A DNA stretch of 33,689 nucleotides from Lysobacterales bacterium (GCA_002715985.1 PBAO01000017.1:1-33689), one strand, 5' to 3'; counted from the stretch's first letter, positions 24,510-33,242 are shown. Made by a program: numbers and translations. Notes: generated from the sequence alone by a model not told the origin.

Positions 24510-25118
24510 TGCCTTCAATGCCTTGTCGAGCTGGGCGATGACCGGGTTGTAGTTGGTGCTGCGGTTCTGTAGGGCCAGAAACACCGCATAACCGTAGGGG
24601 CGCACATCGTTCGGGCCGCCGCGTTTTCTCAGATCGGCGTCGTGGTCGATCACATAATCGACCATGCGCGGGTCATTGCGCTTGATGGCGAACAGCAGCG
24701 GTGTCAGATGCTCGGAATCCGTACGCGGGTCCGTGGCATCGATATCGCCGCCGTGGGCCAGATAATAATCGCCGCAGGTATACGGATCGCCCCCGAGTGC
24801 GGCTTCGTGTTGCAGGATCGCCACCAGGCCCCCCTTGTCGGCCAGGGCCCGGGTGGCTGCGCTGGAGGCGTTGTCGTTGGCCGCTTTCTCGCAATAGGCG
24901 ATCGCAGGCTCGAGTTCGGCCGGCGGTGACTCGGAGGATGCGGGCTCTTGCTGGTCTCCCGCTGCCTCGGGCGATTTGCTGGCGGACGGCGCGGCGGGTC
25001 CGCCGGTCGCGTTGTTGTCGCTTGGCGCGGCCTCGTTGTCTTGCTGGACGCTCTGAATCAAGAACCCGCCGATGACGAGGATCGCCAGAATGCCTATCGC
25101 GATACCGATCTTTTTCAT
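24489..25118 (-). CDS. Membrane-anchored protein with ankyrin-like repeat, function unknown
   Basis: A 209-residue protein with an N-terminal signal-anchor ([20 protein letters not shown]). A low-complexity linker rich in Pro, Ser, Ala and acidic residues follows (about 28-70), then a domain with two cysteines (AYCEKAA and YTCGDYYLA). The [20 protein letters not shown] region followed by IDHDADL resembles an ankyrin repeat, as does the preceding block ending in [11 protein letters not shown]. The domain is expected outside the inner membrane. An AAGG sequence stands 7 nt before the ATG. It is 33 bp downstream of prpB and may be co-transcribed. Its 3' end overlaps purC by 21 bp in convergent orientation. 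I do not recognise a named family. Confidence 0.65.
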   Translation of the reverse strand: MKKIGIAIGILAILVIGGFLIQSVQQDNEAAPSDNNATGGPAAPSASKSPEAAGDQQEPASSESPPAELEPAIAYCEKAANDNASSAATRALADKGGLVAILQHEAALGGDPYTCGDYYLAHGGDIDATDPRTDSEHLTPLLFAIKRNDPRMVDYVIDHDADLRKRGGPNDVRPYGYAVFLALQNRSTNYNPVIAQLDKALKASAASGS

Positions 25119-25151
25119 GCTGTGCCTTGGTTGCGCGCGGGAAGAGGGCGG

Positions 25152-26024
25152 CTATTCGCTACGATGCCCGAACAGCTGGTCCAGCTTGTCCTCGAACTGG
25201 TGATAGCCCAGATGATCGTAGAGTTCATCGCGGGTCTGCATCGTCTCGAGGGCCGGCTTCTGCGTGCCGTGCTCACGAATCGTGGCATAGACATCGAGCG
25301 CGGCGTTGGCCATGGCGCGCGAGGCCGACAACGGATAGAGCACCATGGCCACGCCCTGATCGGCCAGCTGGCTGGTGGTGTAGAGCTCCGTGGCTCCGAA
25401 CTCGGTGATGTTGGCCAGCACCGGCACGCCGAGATCGGTGAAGCGCTTGTACATGGACAGATCCGTCATTGCTTCGGCAAAGACATAGTCAGCGCCGGCC
25501 TCGATACAGGCCGCGGCCCGCTCGACCGCGGCCTCCAGCCCGTCGACGGCCAGCGCATCGGTGCGGGCCATGATCTTCATCTCCGAGCGCGCGTCCACGG
25601 CCGCAGTCACGCGATCGACCATTTCTGCCTGGGTGACGATCTCCTTGCCCGGGCGATGACCACAGCGCTTGGCTGCCACCTGGTCCTCGATATGTACGGC
25701 CGCCGCACCCGCGCGCTCCATGAGTTTCACCGAGCGCTCGATATTGAAGGCACTGCCCCAGCCGGTATCGATATCCACCAGCAGCGGCGTGTCACAGGCG
25801 TATGTGATGCGCGAGACGTCTTCGAGCACATCGTTCATGGTCGTCATGCCCAGATCCGGCAGGCCGTACGACCAGTTGGCCACGCCCCCGCCCGACAGAT
25901 AGATCGCACGAAAACCGGATTGCTCGGCCAGCATGGCCGAGTAGGCGTTGATCGCCCCCACGATCTGTAGCGGGTTTTCTTCAGCCAGGGCAGCAGCGAA
26001 ACGCTGCGGGGCAGATAAGGACAT
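25152..26024 (-). CDS. prpB: 2-Methylisocitrate lyase (PEP mutase/isocitrate lyase family)
   Basis: The 290-residue product belongs to the PEP mutase/isocitrate lyase superfamily. It has the catalytic loop [14 protein letters not shown] (Cys121), [14 protein letters not shown] and VHIEDQ, as in PrpB, which splits 2-methylisocitrate into pyruvate and succinate in the methylcitrate cycle. The N-terminal [18 protein letters not shown] segment is also PrpB-like. The gene stands apart from prpC and acnD/prpD, which are not in the window. Its neighbours are an aldehyde dehydrogenase and the alkane cluster. Propionyl-CoA arises from odd-chain alkanes, so this placement makes sense; oxaloacetate decarboxylase-type relatives are a less likely alternative. 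Confidence 0.88.
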   Translation of the reverse strand: MSLSAPQRFAAALAEENPLQIVGAINAYSAMLAEQSGFRAIYLSGGGVANWSYGLPDLGMTTMNDVLEDVSRITYACDTPLLVDIDTGWGSAFNIERSVKLMERAGAAAVHIEDQVAAKRCGHRPGKEIVTQAEMVDRVTAAVDARSEMKIMARTDALAVDGLEAAVERAAACIEAGADYVFAEAMTDLSMYKRFTDLGVPVLANITEFGATELYTTSQLADQGVAMVLYPLSASRAMANAALDVYATIREHGTQKPALETMQTRDELYDHLGYHQFEDKLDQLFGHRSE

Positions 26025-26056
26025 ACCAGAACTCCAATAAGACCGAGGTGCGACGA

Positions 26057-27526
26057 TCAGCTCAACCAGCGGACCGCAAAACGAATGAACCAGCGCGTGA
26101 ACGCGTTATAGGGCGGGCGGAACAGGAACGCCAGCGAGAACCGATCCTGCAACACCGAGCGCTCATGTGAAAACGCCTTGAAGCCGGCATGGCCGTGGCT
26201 GTTGCCGATACCGGAATTATTCACGCCGCCAAAGGGCAGCTGTCCGTGCAGAAAATGCAGCATGGCCGTATTGATACAGGTGCCCCCGGCGCTGGTGTGC
26301 GTGACCACGGTGTCGATGACCTGCTTGTCCTTGGCATAGATATACAGCGCCAGCGGCTTGGGCCGAGCGTTGATGCGCGCGATGGCCGAGCCCAGATCGT
26401 CATAGGTCAGTATCGGCAGCACCGGGCCGAAGATCTCTTCTTCCATGACGCGTGCGTCGTCGCCGACGTCGGTGAGCAGGGTCGGGGCCACGTAGCGGTC
26501 ATCGTTGGCCGGCACGTCGCCTGACGCCAGCCGCGCGCCGCGTTCACGAGCGTCCTCCAGCAGGCCGCGGATACGCTCGTAGTGGCGCTGGTTGACGATA
26601 CGACAATAGTCGGCGTTGTCGCGGCGCGTATCGGCCGCGCCATAGAGATGATCCAGCGCCTTGAGGGCTTCATCGATAAAGGCCTGTCGTATGTCTTTGT
26701 GAACATAGACATAGTCCGGCGCGATACAGGTCTGCCCGTTGTTGGCGAACTTGCCCCAGACAAGCGTGCGGGCTGCGTTTTTCAGATCTGCCGAGGCATC
26801 GACGATGACCGGTGACTTGCCGCCCAGCTCCAGCGTGACCGAGCTCAGGTGCTTGGCCGCCGCAGCCATCACGATCTTGCCCACCGCCGGAGAGCCGGTG
26901 AAAAACATATGATCGAACGCCAGGGCCAATAACGACTGCGAGGTTTCCACCGCGCCTTGCACCACGGCCACTTCGTTGTCGTCGAACAGCTCGGCCACCA
27001 TCTCGGCCATCAGCCGTGCACAGTGCGGCGTCATTTCCGAGGGCTTGAGGATCACCGTGTTGCCGGCTGCGATGGCAGAAACCAGCGGGCCGAACGAGAG
27101 GTTGATCGGATAGTTCCAGGGCGAAATGATCAGACAGCGCCCGCGGGGCTCGTTGATGACCTTCGCGCTCGTGCCGAGCATGAGCAGGGTCGGGCGCTTG
27201 CGCTCGGCCTTCATCCAGGATTTGAGCTTGCGCATGGCGTGGTGCGCTTCCTCGACCACCGGCAGAATTTCGGTGACCTCCACCTCGGCCGAGGGTTTGG
27301 CGAAATCGGCATGACAGGCGGCCATGATGTCCTCGCGACGGGCGAACATCAGTGCGCGCAGGCGCTTGAGCTTGTCGATGCGCTGCCCGGGCGTGGATTG
27401 TCGCAGGGCCAGGGCAGTGTCTTTCTGGGCAGCGAAGAGTCGCTCGATCTCGTGCGGATCGGTATCGGCGATACTTGAGGCCGAATCCGTGGCCGGGTCG
27501 CGGTCTGTCATGGCCGTAGCGCTCAT
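26057..27526 (-). CDS. Class 3 aldehyde dehydrogenase (coniferyl/fatty aldehyde type)
   Basis: The 489-residue NAD(P)-dependent enzyme oxidises an aldehyde to the carboxylic acid. Visible features are the [29 protein letters not shown] block, the catalytic Glu233 in [13 protein letters not shown], and the nucleophile Cys267 in [15 protein letters not shown]. The family C-terminal motif [20 protein letters not shown] is also present. The product ends in a hydrophobic/basic tail ([20 protein letters not shown]), which recalls the membrane tail of class 3 fatty aldehyde dehydrogenases. Automatic names for relatives are often coniferyl aldehyde dehydrogenase. The nearby alkB cluster makes long-chain aldehydes a likely substrate, by inference. 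A strong SD (GGAGG) precedes the ATG. Confidence 0.9.
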   Translation of the reverse strand: MSATAMTDRDPATDSASSIADTDPHEIERLFAAQKDTALALRQSTPGQRIDKLKRLRALMFARREDIMAACHADFAKPSAEVEVTEILPVVEEAHHAMRKLKSWMKAERKRPTLLMLGTSAKVINEPRGRCLIISPWNYPINLSFGPLVSAIAAGNTVILKPSEMTPHCARLMAEMVAELFDDNEVAVVQGAVETSQSLLALAFDHMFFTGSPAVGKIVMAAAAKHLSSVTLELGGKSPVIVDASADLKNAARTLVWGKFANNGQTCIAPDYVYVHKDIRQAFIDEALKALDHLYGAADTRRDNADYCRIVNQRHYERIRGLLEDARERGARLASGDVPANDDRYVAPTLLTDVGDDARVMEEEIFGPVLPILTYDDLGSAIARINARPKPLALYIYAKDKQVIDTVVTHTSAGGTCINTAMLHFLHGQLPFGGVNNSGIGNSHGHAGFKAFSHERSVLQDRFSLAFLFRPPYNAFTRWFIRFAVRWLS

Positions 27527-27619
27527 AGATCCTCCGGGCGGCGTGCCCTCGCAGTAACAGATTATCGTCGAGCCGGTGGGCCGGCATTATCGATGGCGTC
27601 TCAGCGCGCTGTGACTCTT

Positions 27620-28270
27620 TCAGATATGACCGGTTTTGAGTGTCCTGGCAAGGTCATCGATCAAGGTGCTGTCGCGTGCATAGGAGGTGAAGAACATGTG
27701 CGCGAACAGCCCGACCAGCGCGCGATGATCAGCCGGCGAGCGCTCGCCCAGGGGCAGCACGATCGCCTCGACCTGAGCGATGAACGCATCGGCCACGCGC
27801 TCGGCCGATAGCGGCAGCGCCAGCGTGGCGTCGTCGACCGCGGCCTGCAGGATCTGGGTGGTCGCGCCACGCGCCATGGCCTCGAAATCGTGCTGAACCG
27901 TCATCGCCTCCTCGACGGGGGCCGTGGCCGGGCGCAGCCAGAAGCCGGCCACACCGTGGGCCACACACGGATCGGCCAGCAGATTCTCCAGCCCCTCGAA
28001 GGCCGCAAGGATCTGTCGTGCCGGGGCGTCTTCCATGAGTGCAGCCGTGAACACATGGGTCTCGAACAGGCCGACCAGGTCACGCATGCAATCGGCATAA
28101 AGCGCCTGTTTGCTTTCGTAATGCCAATACAGCCCGGGTTTGGTCAGCCCGCACTCGCGCGCCAGGTGCGTCATGGACACGCCGTCGTAGCCAAAGCGGC
28201 CGAACAGCGTGAACGCGGTTCGGCGCACGAGATCGACAGACGGCGATGGCGCGTTTGAAACGGTAGACAC
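27620..28270 (-). CDS. TetR family transcriptional regulator
   Basis: A 216-residue TetR-type repressor. The N-terminal helix-turn-helix domain reads FTLFGRFGYDGVSMTHLARECGLTKPGLYWHYESKQALY (residues 19-57), a very typical TetR start. The rest is the ligand-binding domain and is not diagnostic. The start is a GTG at 28270, giving the usual short N-terminal arm. The gene is divergent from alkB and upstream of the aldehyde dehydrogenase on its own strand (94-bp gap). A candidate promoter TTGATA-17 nt-TCGAAT (28334-28306) lies next to a 14-bp palindrome. It probably represses alkB and itself until an alkane-derived ligand binds. Confidence 0.9.
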   Translation of the reverse strand: MSTVSNAPSPSVDLVRRTAFTLFGRFGYDGVSMTHLARECGLTKPGLYWHYESKQALYADCMRDLVGLFETHVFTAALMEDAPARQILAAFEGLENLLADPCVAHGVAGFWLRPATAPVEEAMTVQHDFEAMARGATTQILQAAVDDATLALPLSAERVADAFIAQVEAIVLPLGERSPADHRALVGLFAHMFFTSYARDSTLIDDLARTLKTGHI

Positions 28271-28305
28271 GGATCAGGCGTATTCGAGAAAAGAAACGTT
28301 GTCGG

Positions 28306-28370
28306 ATTCGAGACTAGCACGCGACCCGTATCAATGCGGCTTGACCGATCGGTCAGCTCGGCGCTAAGTT
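28306..28370. promoter_or_regulatory. Divergent promoters and TetR operator between tetR and alkB
   Basis: A perfect 14-bp palindrome TGACCGATCGGTCA lies at 28342-28355. It overlaps TTGACC (28341-28346), the likely alkB -35 (a weak -10 TAAGTT follows after 18 nt). It is 7 bp from the -35 of the divergent tetR promoter (TTGATA 28334-28329, 17-nt spacer, TCGAAT 28311-28306). Binding there would block both promoters. The GACCG/CGGTC half-sites are common in TetR-family operators. Confidence 0.65.
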
Positions 28371-28424
28371 ACATTCGTTGGTGTAAAAGATACAGCGGTC
28401 AGTGAAGATCGCGTGGAGGAGACC

Positions 28425-29606
28425 ATGTCCACCCCTGAAATGACGCTCGAAGAAGCGCGGGCCTATGACAAGAAGCGATGGCTGTGGCCGATGGGTTTCG
28501 GCATCATCATTCTGGTCGGGGCCGCCACCCTGGCCGGCTGGTGGTTCGATATCACCTGGCTGATGTTTGCCGGCGTGATCACGGTGTACGGCATCGTTCC
28601 GGCGCTGGATTTTCTGATCGGCAAGGACAGCACGAACCCGCCGGAGCGCGTGCTCGACGTGCTCGAGGACGATCCCTACTACCGGGTGTCCACGTATGTG
28701 TTCGTCGTGGTGCAGTTCTTTTTCGTGATCGCCGCGGCGGCCCTGGTCGGCTACGGCGATCTGAACATCTGGCAGTGGCTCGGCATTACGACGACGATCG
28801 GCATGTTGTCGGGCATTGCGATCAATACCGCGCACGAACTGGGGCACAAGAACACCCGGCTCGAAAGCTGGTTGGCCAAGATCGTGCTGGCGCCCGTGGC
28901 CTACGGTCATTTCTACGTCGAGCACAATTACGGCCACCACTCGAACGTGGCCACGCCGGAGGACCCGGCCAGCGCGCGCATGGGGGAGCATTTCTGGCGC
29001 TTCCTGTGGCGCACGATGGGCGGCAGTGCGAAATCGGCCGTGCACGTCGAGACCGCGCGTCTCAAGCGAAAGGGGCGTGGTTTCTGGCACTGGCGCAACG
29101 AGTTGTTGCAGTCCTGGGGCATGACCGTGGTGCTGTGGGCGCTGCTGATTGGTTTCTTCGGCTGGCTGGTGCTGCCGTTTCTGATCATCCAGGCCTTCAT
29201 CGGCGCATCGCTTCTGGAAGCGGTCAACTACTGCGAGCATTACGGGCTGCTGCGGAAAAAGCGTGACAACGGCCGCTATGAGCGCTGCCGCCCCGAGCAC
29301 TCGTGGAACAACGACCACATCGTGACCAATATCTTTCTGTTCCATCTGCAGCGTCATTCGGATCATCACGCACATCCGACCCGGCGCTATCAGTCGCTGC
29401 GTCATTTCGACGAGGCGCCCGAGCTGCCCACGGGCTACGCCGGCATGATCGTGCTGGCCTATTTCCCGCCGCTGTGGCGCAAGGTGATGGACAAGCGCGT
29501 GGTGGCGCACTACGACGGCGATATTCGTCAAGCCAATCTGCAGCCGTCTCAGCGCGACAGGCTGCTGGCCAAGTATCCGCCGCCGAGCGCGGGCGCAACG
29601 GCGTAA
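28425..29606 (+). CDS. alkB: Alkane 1-monooxygenase
   Basis: AlkB is an integral-membrane di-iron enzyme that hydroxylates n-alkanes at the terminal carbon, using electrons from rubredoxin. The 393-residue product has the complete histidine set: HELGH (137-141), EHNYGHH (166-172), the NYCEHYG motif (268-274) and LQRHSDHH (308-315). About six hydrophobic membrane segments lie at roughly 22-40, 44-65, 90-110, 115-135, 233-250 and 252-268. The ATG at 28425 has the SD GGAGG five bases upstream; a GTG at 28413 would add four residues but would remove this SD. The gene ends with its own terminator and is followed by its electron-transfer partners. Confidence 0.97.
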   Translation: MSTPEMTLEEARAYDKKRWLWPMGFGIIILVGAATLAGWWFDITWLMFAGVITVYGIVPALDFLIGKDSTNPPERVLDVLEDDPYYRVSTYVFVVVQFFFVIAAAALVGYGDLNIWQWLGITTTIGMLSGIAINTAHELGHKNTRLESWLAKIVLAPVAYGHFYVEHNYGHHSNVATPEDPASARMGEHFWRFLWRTMGGSAKSAVHVETARLKRKGRGFWHWRNELLQSWGMTVVLWALLIGFFGWLVLPFLIIQAFIGASLLEAVNYCEHYGLLRKKRDNGRYERCRPEHSWNNDHIVTNIFLFHLQRHSDHHAHPTRRYQSLRHFDEAPELPTGYAGMIVLAYFPPLWRKVMDKRVVAHYDGDIRQANLQPSQRDRLLAKYPPPSAGATA

Positions 29607-29670
29607 GCTGCCATGCCGTAGTACTCCCCATCGCCGGTGATCGAGGCGTCTGATAGCCTTGGGTCACCTG

Positions 29671-29700
29671 AACGGGCGCTGTCCCTACAGCGCCCGTTTT
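29671..29700 (+). terminator. Intrinsic terminator after alkB
   Basis: A perfect 12-bp stem (29671-29682 with 29687-29698, AACGGGCGCTGT/ACAGCGCCCGTT) has a CCCT loop and runs into four T residues (29697-29700). It stands between alkB and rubredoxin, so alkB transcripts probably end here for the most part, and rubredoxin may depend on read-through or its own promoter. Confidence 0.88.
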
Positions 29701-29739
29701 GTATGATCGAATGCAAGAAACAACGCCTAGGAAAACGTT

Positions 29740-29907
29740 ATGAAGAAATGGCAGTGCATCGTCTGCGGCTTTGAGTACGACGAAGCCCAGGGCATGCCCG
29801 ACGAAGGCATCGAGGCCGGTACCAAGTGGGAAGATATTCCCGATGACTGGACCTGCCCGGACTGTGGCGCGCCGAAGGACGACTTCGAAATGATGGAAGT
29901 CGAGTAG
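29740..29907 (+). CDS. rubA: Rubredoxin
   Basis: A 55-residue iron protein, [20 protein letters not shown] at the start, with the four iron-binding cysteines in two CxxC pairs (C6/C9 and C39/C42, in WQCIVCG and [14 protein letters not shown]). This is the short AlkG2/RubA type that passes electrons from rubredoxin reductase to AlkB. The SD AGGA stands 7 nt before the ATG. It is 133 bp downstream of alkB and about 100 bp upstream of the reductase gene. This gene is easily missed because of its small size. Confidence 0.97.
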   Translation: MKKWQCIVCGFEYDEAQGMPDEGIEAGTKWEDIPDDWTCPDCGAPKDDFEMMEVE

Positions 29908-29928
29908 GCGAGGCGCTGATTCGTCAGA

Positions 29929-29983
29929 CAGGCCGGCACGTCCGGCCTGGGATTGACTCCTTGGGGCCGCATTGTGCGGCCCC
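29929..29983 (+). other. Two hairpins between rubredoxin and its reductase
   Basis: The first is an 8-bp stem CAGGCCGG/CCGGCCTG with a CACGT loop (29929-29949). The second is a 9-bp stem GGGGCCGCA/TGCGGCCCC with a TTG loop (29963-29983). Neither is followed by a T tract, so they look like mRNA-stability or processing elements that could set different levels of the two products; weak termination is possible. Confidence 0.5.
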
Positions 29984-30010
29984 GTTCGATTGTCGATAGA
30001 ACGAGACCTC

Positions 30011-31168
30011 ATGGATCCGATCATCATCATCGGCACCGGCCTGGCTGGCTACAGCGTGGCCCGGGAGCTGCGCAAGCACGACACCGAAAAGCCCATCGTG
30101 CTCATCACGCGCGACGACGGGGCCAGCTACTACAAGCCGGATATCTCCGAGGCCAAGGCCAAGGACAACGCCCCCGAAGACCTGGTGCAGAAGACCGCCG
30201 AAGAAATGGCCGACATGCTCGACGCCACCGTGCGCACCTACGAGCAAGTCGACACCATTCAGCCCGAGGCGCATCAGATTCGGCTGGGTGAGGAAACGCT
30301 GACTTACGACAAGCTGGTGCTGGCCTGGGGCGCAGAGACGATCACGCTGAATCTCGGCGGTGATGCCGCCGAAGACGTGCACAAGATCAACAGCCTGTCG
30401 GAATACCGTACGTTTCGCGCCAATCTGGATGACGATGCCGAGGTGGCCGTGCTGGGCGCCGGCCTGATCGGCTGTGAGTTCGCCAACGATCTCATCCAGT
30501 CCGGGCACAAGGTCAGCGTGGCCGATCCGTCCGAGTGGCCGCTGGCGCAGCTGATTCCGAAACAGGCCGGCAAGGCGGTCAGGAAAGCGCTGGCCGATGC
30601 CGGCGTGGACTGGCATCTGGGCCATGCCGCTACCGGCATCATGCACGGCGACAACGGCCGTTATCAGGTCGAGCTCGACAACGACGACATCATCGAAGCC
30701 GATATCGTGCTTTCGGCGGTGGGCCTGAAAGCGGGCGTCGATCTGGCGGAGAAGGCCGGGCTGGCCGTGGATCGGGGCATCAAGGTCGATCGCACGCTGC
30801 AGACCTCCGACGCCGATATCTATGCCCTGGGTGACTGTGCCGAGGTCGATGGCATCTGGCGTCCGTATGTTGCCCCGCTCATGCAGTGTGCGCGTACGCT
30901 GGGCAAGACGCTGGCCGCCGGCGATGGCGAGGAGCCGGGCAAGGTCAGGTACCCGACGCTCCCGATCATGGTCAAGACCCATCTGTGCCCGGTGATCGCT
31001 TATCCGTCGGCCGATCGCGGCGGCGAATGGACGATCGAGGGCGACGATCACAGCGTGGAGGCCTCGTATCTGGATGACGAGGGCAACCTGCTGGGCTTTG
31101 CCCTGACCGGTGAGGCCACGAAAAAACGCAAGGACTACCTGAAAAACGCCCCGGCAATCATGGATTGA
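30011..31168 (+). CDS. rubB: Rubredoxin-NAD(+) reductase
   Basis: A 385-residue FAD flavoprotein that passes electrons from NADH to rubredoxin. The FAD-binding Rossmann motif IIIIGTGLAGYSVAREL is at the N-terminus. The NAD-binding motif VAVLGAGLIGCEFANDL follows in the middle, and the second FAD contact DADIYALGDCAEVDG towards the C-terminus. The YYKPDISEAKAKD segment and the C-terminal domain (LPIMVKTHLCPVIAYP) are typical of rubredoxin reductases of the AlkT/RubB type. The ATG at 30011 is placed one residue before the first beta strand. With alkB and rubA it completes the hydroxylase system. Confidence 0.95.
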   Translation: MDPIIIIGTGLAGYSVARELRKHDTEKPIVLITRDDGASYYKPDISEAKAKDNAPEDLVQKTAEEMADMLDATVRTYEQVDTIQPEAHQIRLGEETLTYDKLVLAWGAETITLNLGGDAAEDVHKINSLSEYRTFRANLDDDAEVAVLGAGLIGCEFANDLIQSGHKVSVADPSEWPLAQLIPKQAGKAVRKALADAGVDWHLGHAATGIMHGDNGRYQVELDNDDIIEADIVLSAVGLKAGVDLAEKAGLAVDRGIKVDRTLQTSDADIYALGDCAEVDGIWRPYVAPLMQCARTLGKTLAAGDGEEPGKVRYPTLPIMVKTHLCPVIAYPSADRGGEWTIEGDDHSVEASYLDDEGNLLGFALTGEATKKRKDYLKNAPAIMD

Positions 31169-31193
31169 TCGGGCGTTCGGTGGCCGCTTCCGG

Positions 31194-31224
31194 AGCCTGC
31201 ACGAACGACGCGTGCGGGCTTTTT
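31194..31224 (+). terminator. Intrinsic terminator after rubredoxin reductase
   Basis: A 10-bp stem with one G-T pair (AGCCTGCACG 31194-31203 with CGTGCGGGCT 31211-31220) has a 7-nt loop and ends in five T residues. It closes the plus-strand alkane cluster before the convergent FAD oxidoreductase gene. Confidence 0.85.
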
Positions 31225-31237
31225 CGTGCGGGCTGGT

Positions 31238-32368
31238 TCAAACACGTTCTGCGAGTTCGTTCCGGGCAACCGCGGCCAAGCACTCGCCGGCCCAGCGCGC
31301 GCCCTTGATATTGCCGGCCATGGGCCCGAGCGAAAGGCTGGCGGCCCGGCCCACCACATGCAGCCCGGCGGTGATCTGCAGATCAGCATCCAGGGGGACA
31401 TGCCCCTGGCCATCGGTCTGGGCGCCGGTATCGGCGAGCACCTGCGCCAACAGGCTGTCCACGCCGGGTTCTGATTCAAAGCCGGTGGCCAGAATCACGC
31501 GCTCGGCGGCCAGTACACGCCCGTCGGCCAGACGCAGCGTATCGTCGTCGCAGGCCACGGGCTCACCGTGAATCCAGTCCAGCGCGCCGGCCGCCAGCCG
31601 GGCCGTGATGTCGGCGTGCACATCCGGGGGCAGCGTGCCCGGGCGGCGTGCCTGGGCCAGCAGGCCCGTGCGTCGGGCGACCGGGGCGTCCAGAAACGGG
31701 CGCATGCCCAGCGGGCCGGCATAGCGCGGCTCGGAGTCGAAATCGCAGGCTTGGGGCGTATGTCGCGTCAGCCAGGCGACCCGGTGACCCGCCTCACAGG
31801 CACGCAGCGCCAACTGGGCCCCGGTGATGCCGCCGCCCACGATGACAGTGGCCCGGCCCGGCGCGCCGAGATGAAAATCGGTATCGAAGACGTGTTCACA
31901 AGCGCCGAGCCCGGGCGGGCGGTACGGCTGTTCCGGCCCGGTGGCCAGCACGACATGTCGCGCTGTCGTCGTGGTGCCGTTGTCCAGCACGACCTGCCAC
32001 GCATCCGAGTCGGGCGTCACGCGGAGGGCGCGCTGATGAATCTGATGCATGCCGGCCAGCTCGGCCTCGGCCAGCGCATTGAACAGAGCCAGCGAGGGGC
32101 GCTTGTAATAGCCCAGCAGATGACGCGCGTCGTAGCCGGCGCTTTGGCTGAAATGCAGCAGGCTGCGCCGATGCCGCCCGAGATGATGCGCGTTCGATGA
32201 ACGTAAATAGCGCATGCCGGTGGCCGCGGCCCGCCGGTGCCAGGCCTGCATCGGCGGTTCGGGATCCACGAGTGCCAGCGCAAGCGACGGGTCCGCCGCC
32301 CGTACCGCGGTGGCGACGAACCGCCCCTGCGGCCCCGCGCCGATGACCAGCCAGTCGTAACGAGCCAC
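31238..32368 (-). CDS. FAD/NAD(P)-binding oxidoreductase, substrate unknown
   Basis: A 376-residue flavoprotein with two dinucleotide-binding motifs: VIGAGPQG (residues 8-15) for FAD and VIVGGGITGAQLALRA in the middle for NAD(P). The ILATGFESEPGVDSLL block follows. The N-terminal SSNAHHLGRHRRSLLHF and YYKRPSLALFNALAE segments recall SidA/PvdA-type N-hydroxylating monooxygenases and lysine N-oxygenase-like proteins, but the match is too loose to name a substrate. The start is a GTG at 32368, which puts the FAD motif at the normal distance. It follows sixA by 10 bp and is probably in the same transcript. Confidence 0.8.
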   Translation of the reverse strand: MARYDWLVIGAGPQGRFVATAVRAADPSLALALVDPEPPMQAWHRRAAATGMRYLRSSNAHHLGRHRRSLLHFSQSAGYDARHLLGYYKRPSLALFNALAEAELAGMHQIHQRALRVTPDSDAWQVVLDNGTTTTARHVVLATGPEQPYRPPGLGACEHVFDTDFHLGAPGRATVIVGGGITGAQLALRACEAGHRVAWLTRHTPQACDFDSEPRYAGPLGMRPFLDAPVARRTGLLAQARRPGTLPPDVHADITARLAAGALDWIHGEPVACDDDTLRLADGRVLAAERVILATGFESEPGVDSLLAQVLADTGAQTDGQGHVPLDADLQITAGLHVVGRAASLSLGPMAGNIKGARWAGECLAAVARNELAERV

Positions 32369-32378
32369 GACCGGCCGG

Positions 32379-32888
32379 CTAACCCATCTGGCGCAGCTGG
32401 GTGCCGGTCACCAGCCAGCGCAGGGTGCCGGTGCCGCCTTCCGGGGCGCCGGGAAATTCCAGCAGGGCAGCGCCGGCGCGCCTGAAGGCCAACAACCGGT
32501 CGCGCTTGCGCGTCAGGCTCCATGACACCCAGGTCGCCAGGTCCGGTTCGTGGCCGACCAGCACCACACGACGCTCGCCGAAGTGGGTATGCAGCCAGCC
32601 ATCCAGTGCGCCCATATCCACCGGCGGGGCCAGCACATCGGCCTGGTCCACCGGGGCGTCATCGAGATAGGGCGCGATCAGCGCGGCCGTCTGGCGTGCC
32701 CGCAGCAGTGGGCTGGTCAGAATGTCGTCGACCGGCTGATCGGCCAGAAGCTTGCGCAGCCCGATGGCCGCTGCCCGGGTGGCCCGCTCGCCCTGGGCCG
32801 TCAGCGGGCGCTCGGTATCCGATAGGCCCATGCCGTGGGCGGTCGCGGCATCGAGCGCAATGCCGTGGCGAATCACAATGATATCCAT
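32379..32888 (-). CDS. sixA: Phosphohistidine phosphatase SixA
   Basis: SixA removes phosphate from histidine residues; in E. coli it acts on HPt domains and the nitrogen phosphotransferase system. The 169-residue histidine-phosphatase-fold protein has the catalytic RHG motif (R7 H8 G9 in IVIRHGIALD), TSPLLRARQTAALI and the second catalytic histidine in VVLVGHEPDLATW. Length is close to the family. A general role as a histidine-type phosphatase is firm; the phosphorelay target is inference. Confidence 0.9.
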   Translation of the reverse strand: MDIIVIRHGIALDAATAHGMGLSDTERPLTAQGERATRAAAIGLRKLLADQPVDDILTSPLLRARQTAALIAPYLDDAPVDQADVLAPPVDMGALDGWLHTHFGERRVVLVGHEPDLATWVSWSLTRKRDRLLAFRRAGAALLEFPGAPEGGTGTLRWLVTGTQLRQMG

Positions 32889-33208
32889 GGCCGTGATTGT
32901 GGCTTGTTAACGCGCCTCAGGCCACTCCGGGCAATGACTCGCGTCTCACGCAGGGCGCTTGGGCGACAACATCGTGCTATCAGCGCGCCTACGGCTTTAG
33001 GCAAATTTCATCGACCTCCCGCATGCGACGCCGCCATCGGCCAAAGGCTTGCCAGAACAGCCACCTGCGCGCTTGTCTCGGAGGCTGTGCGTTAACCCGT
33101 GCAAGCACTCGGGCGAGCTTGTCAGACACAACACCTGTGGGTCATGGCGTGCCGGTGGCGGTTTTATCGGCGATGGCGCAAAGCCTTTACAGAAGCGCGA
33201 CCGCGCAG
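32889..33208. other. Intergenic region upstream of the nrdA control sites
   Basis: About 320 bp between the divergent sixA and nrdA with no supported gene. Small open frames on the plus strand have no SD and lead into the control region. No clear terminator or named motif was seen here. Confidence 0.5.
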
Positions 33209-33242
33209 TTATCCACCGGGTTTATCCACAGCGTTATGCACC
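33209..33242 (+). promoter_or_regulatory. Cluster of three DnaA-box-like sites upstream of nrdA
   Basis: Three 9-mers in the same direction: TTATCCACC (33209-33217), TTATCCACA (33222-33230) and TTATGCACC (33234-33242). The middle one is a perfect DnaA box (TTATNCACA), and the outer two differ only in the last base. They are spaced 12-13 bp apart. DnaA control of nrdAB is established in E. coli, so ribonucleotide reductase is probably tied to replication initiation here too. Confidence 0.7.

Noticed and set aside
28353-29531. 392-codon minus-strand frame opposite alkB
   Set aside because: AlkB on the plus strand has all histidine motifs and a strong SD. The opposite frame is its shadow (His-rich because of the reversed codons).
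29924-31051. 375-codon minus-strand frame opposite rubredoxin reductase
   Set aside because: The plus strand encodes a complete flavoprotein with both nucleotide-binding motifs; the minus frame is a shadow.
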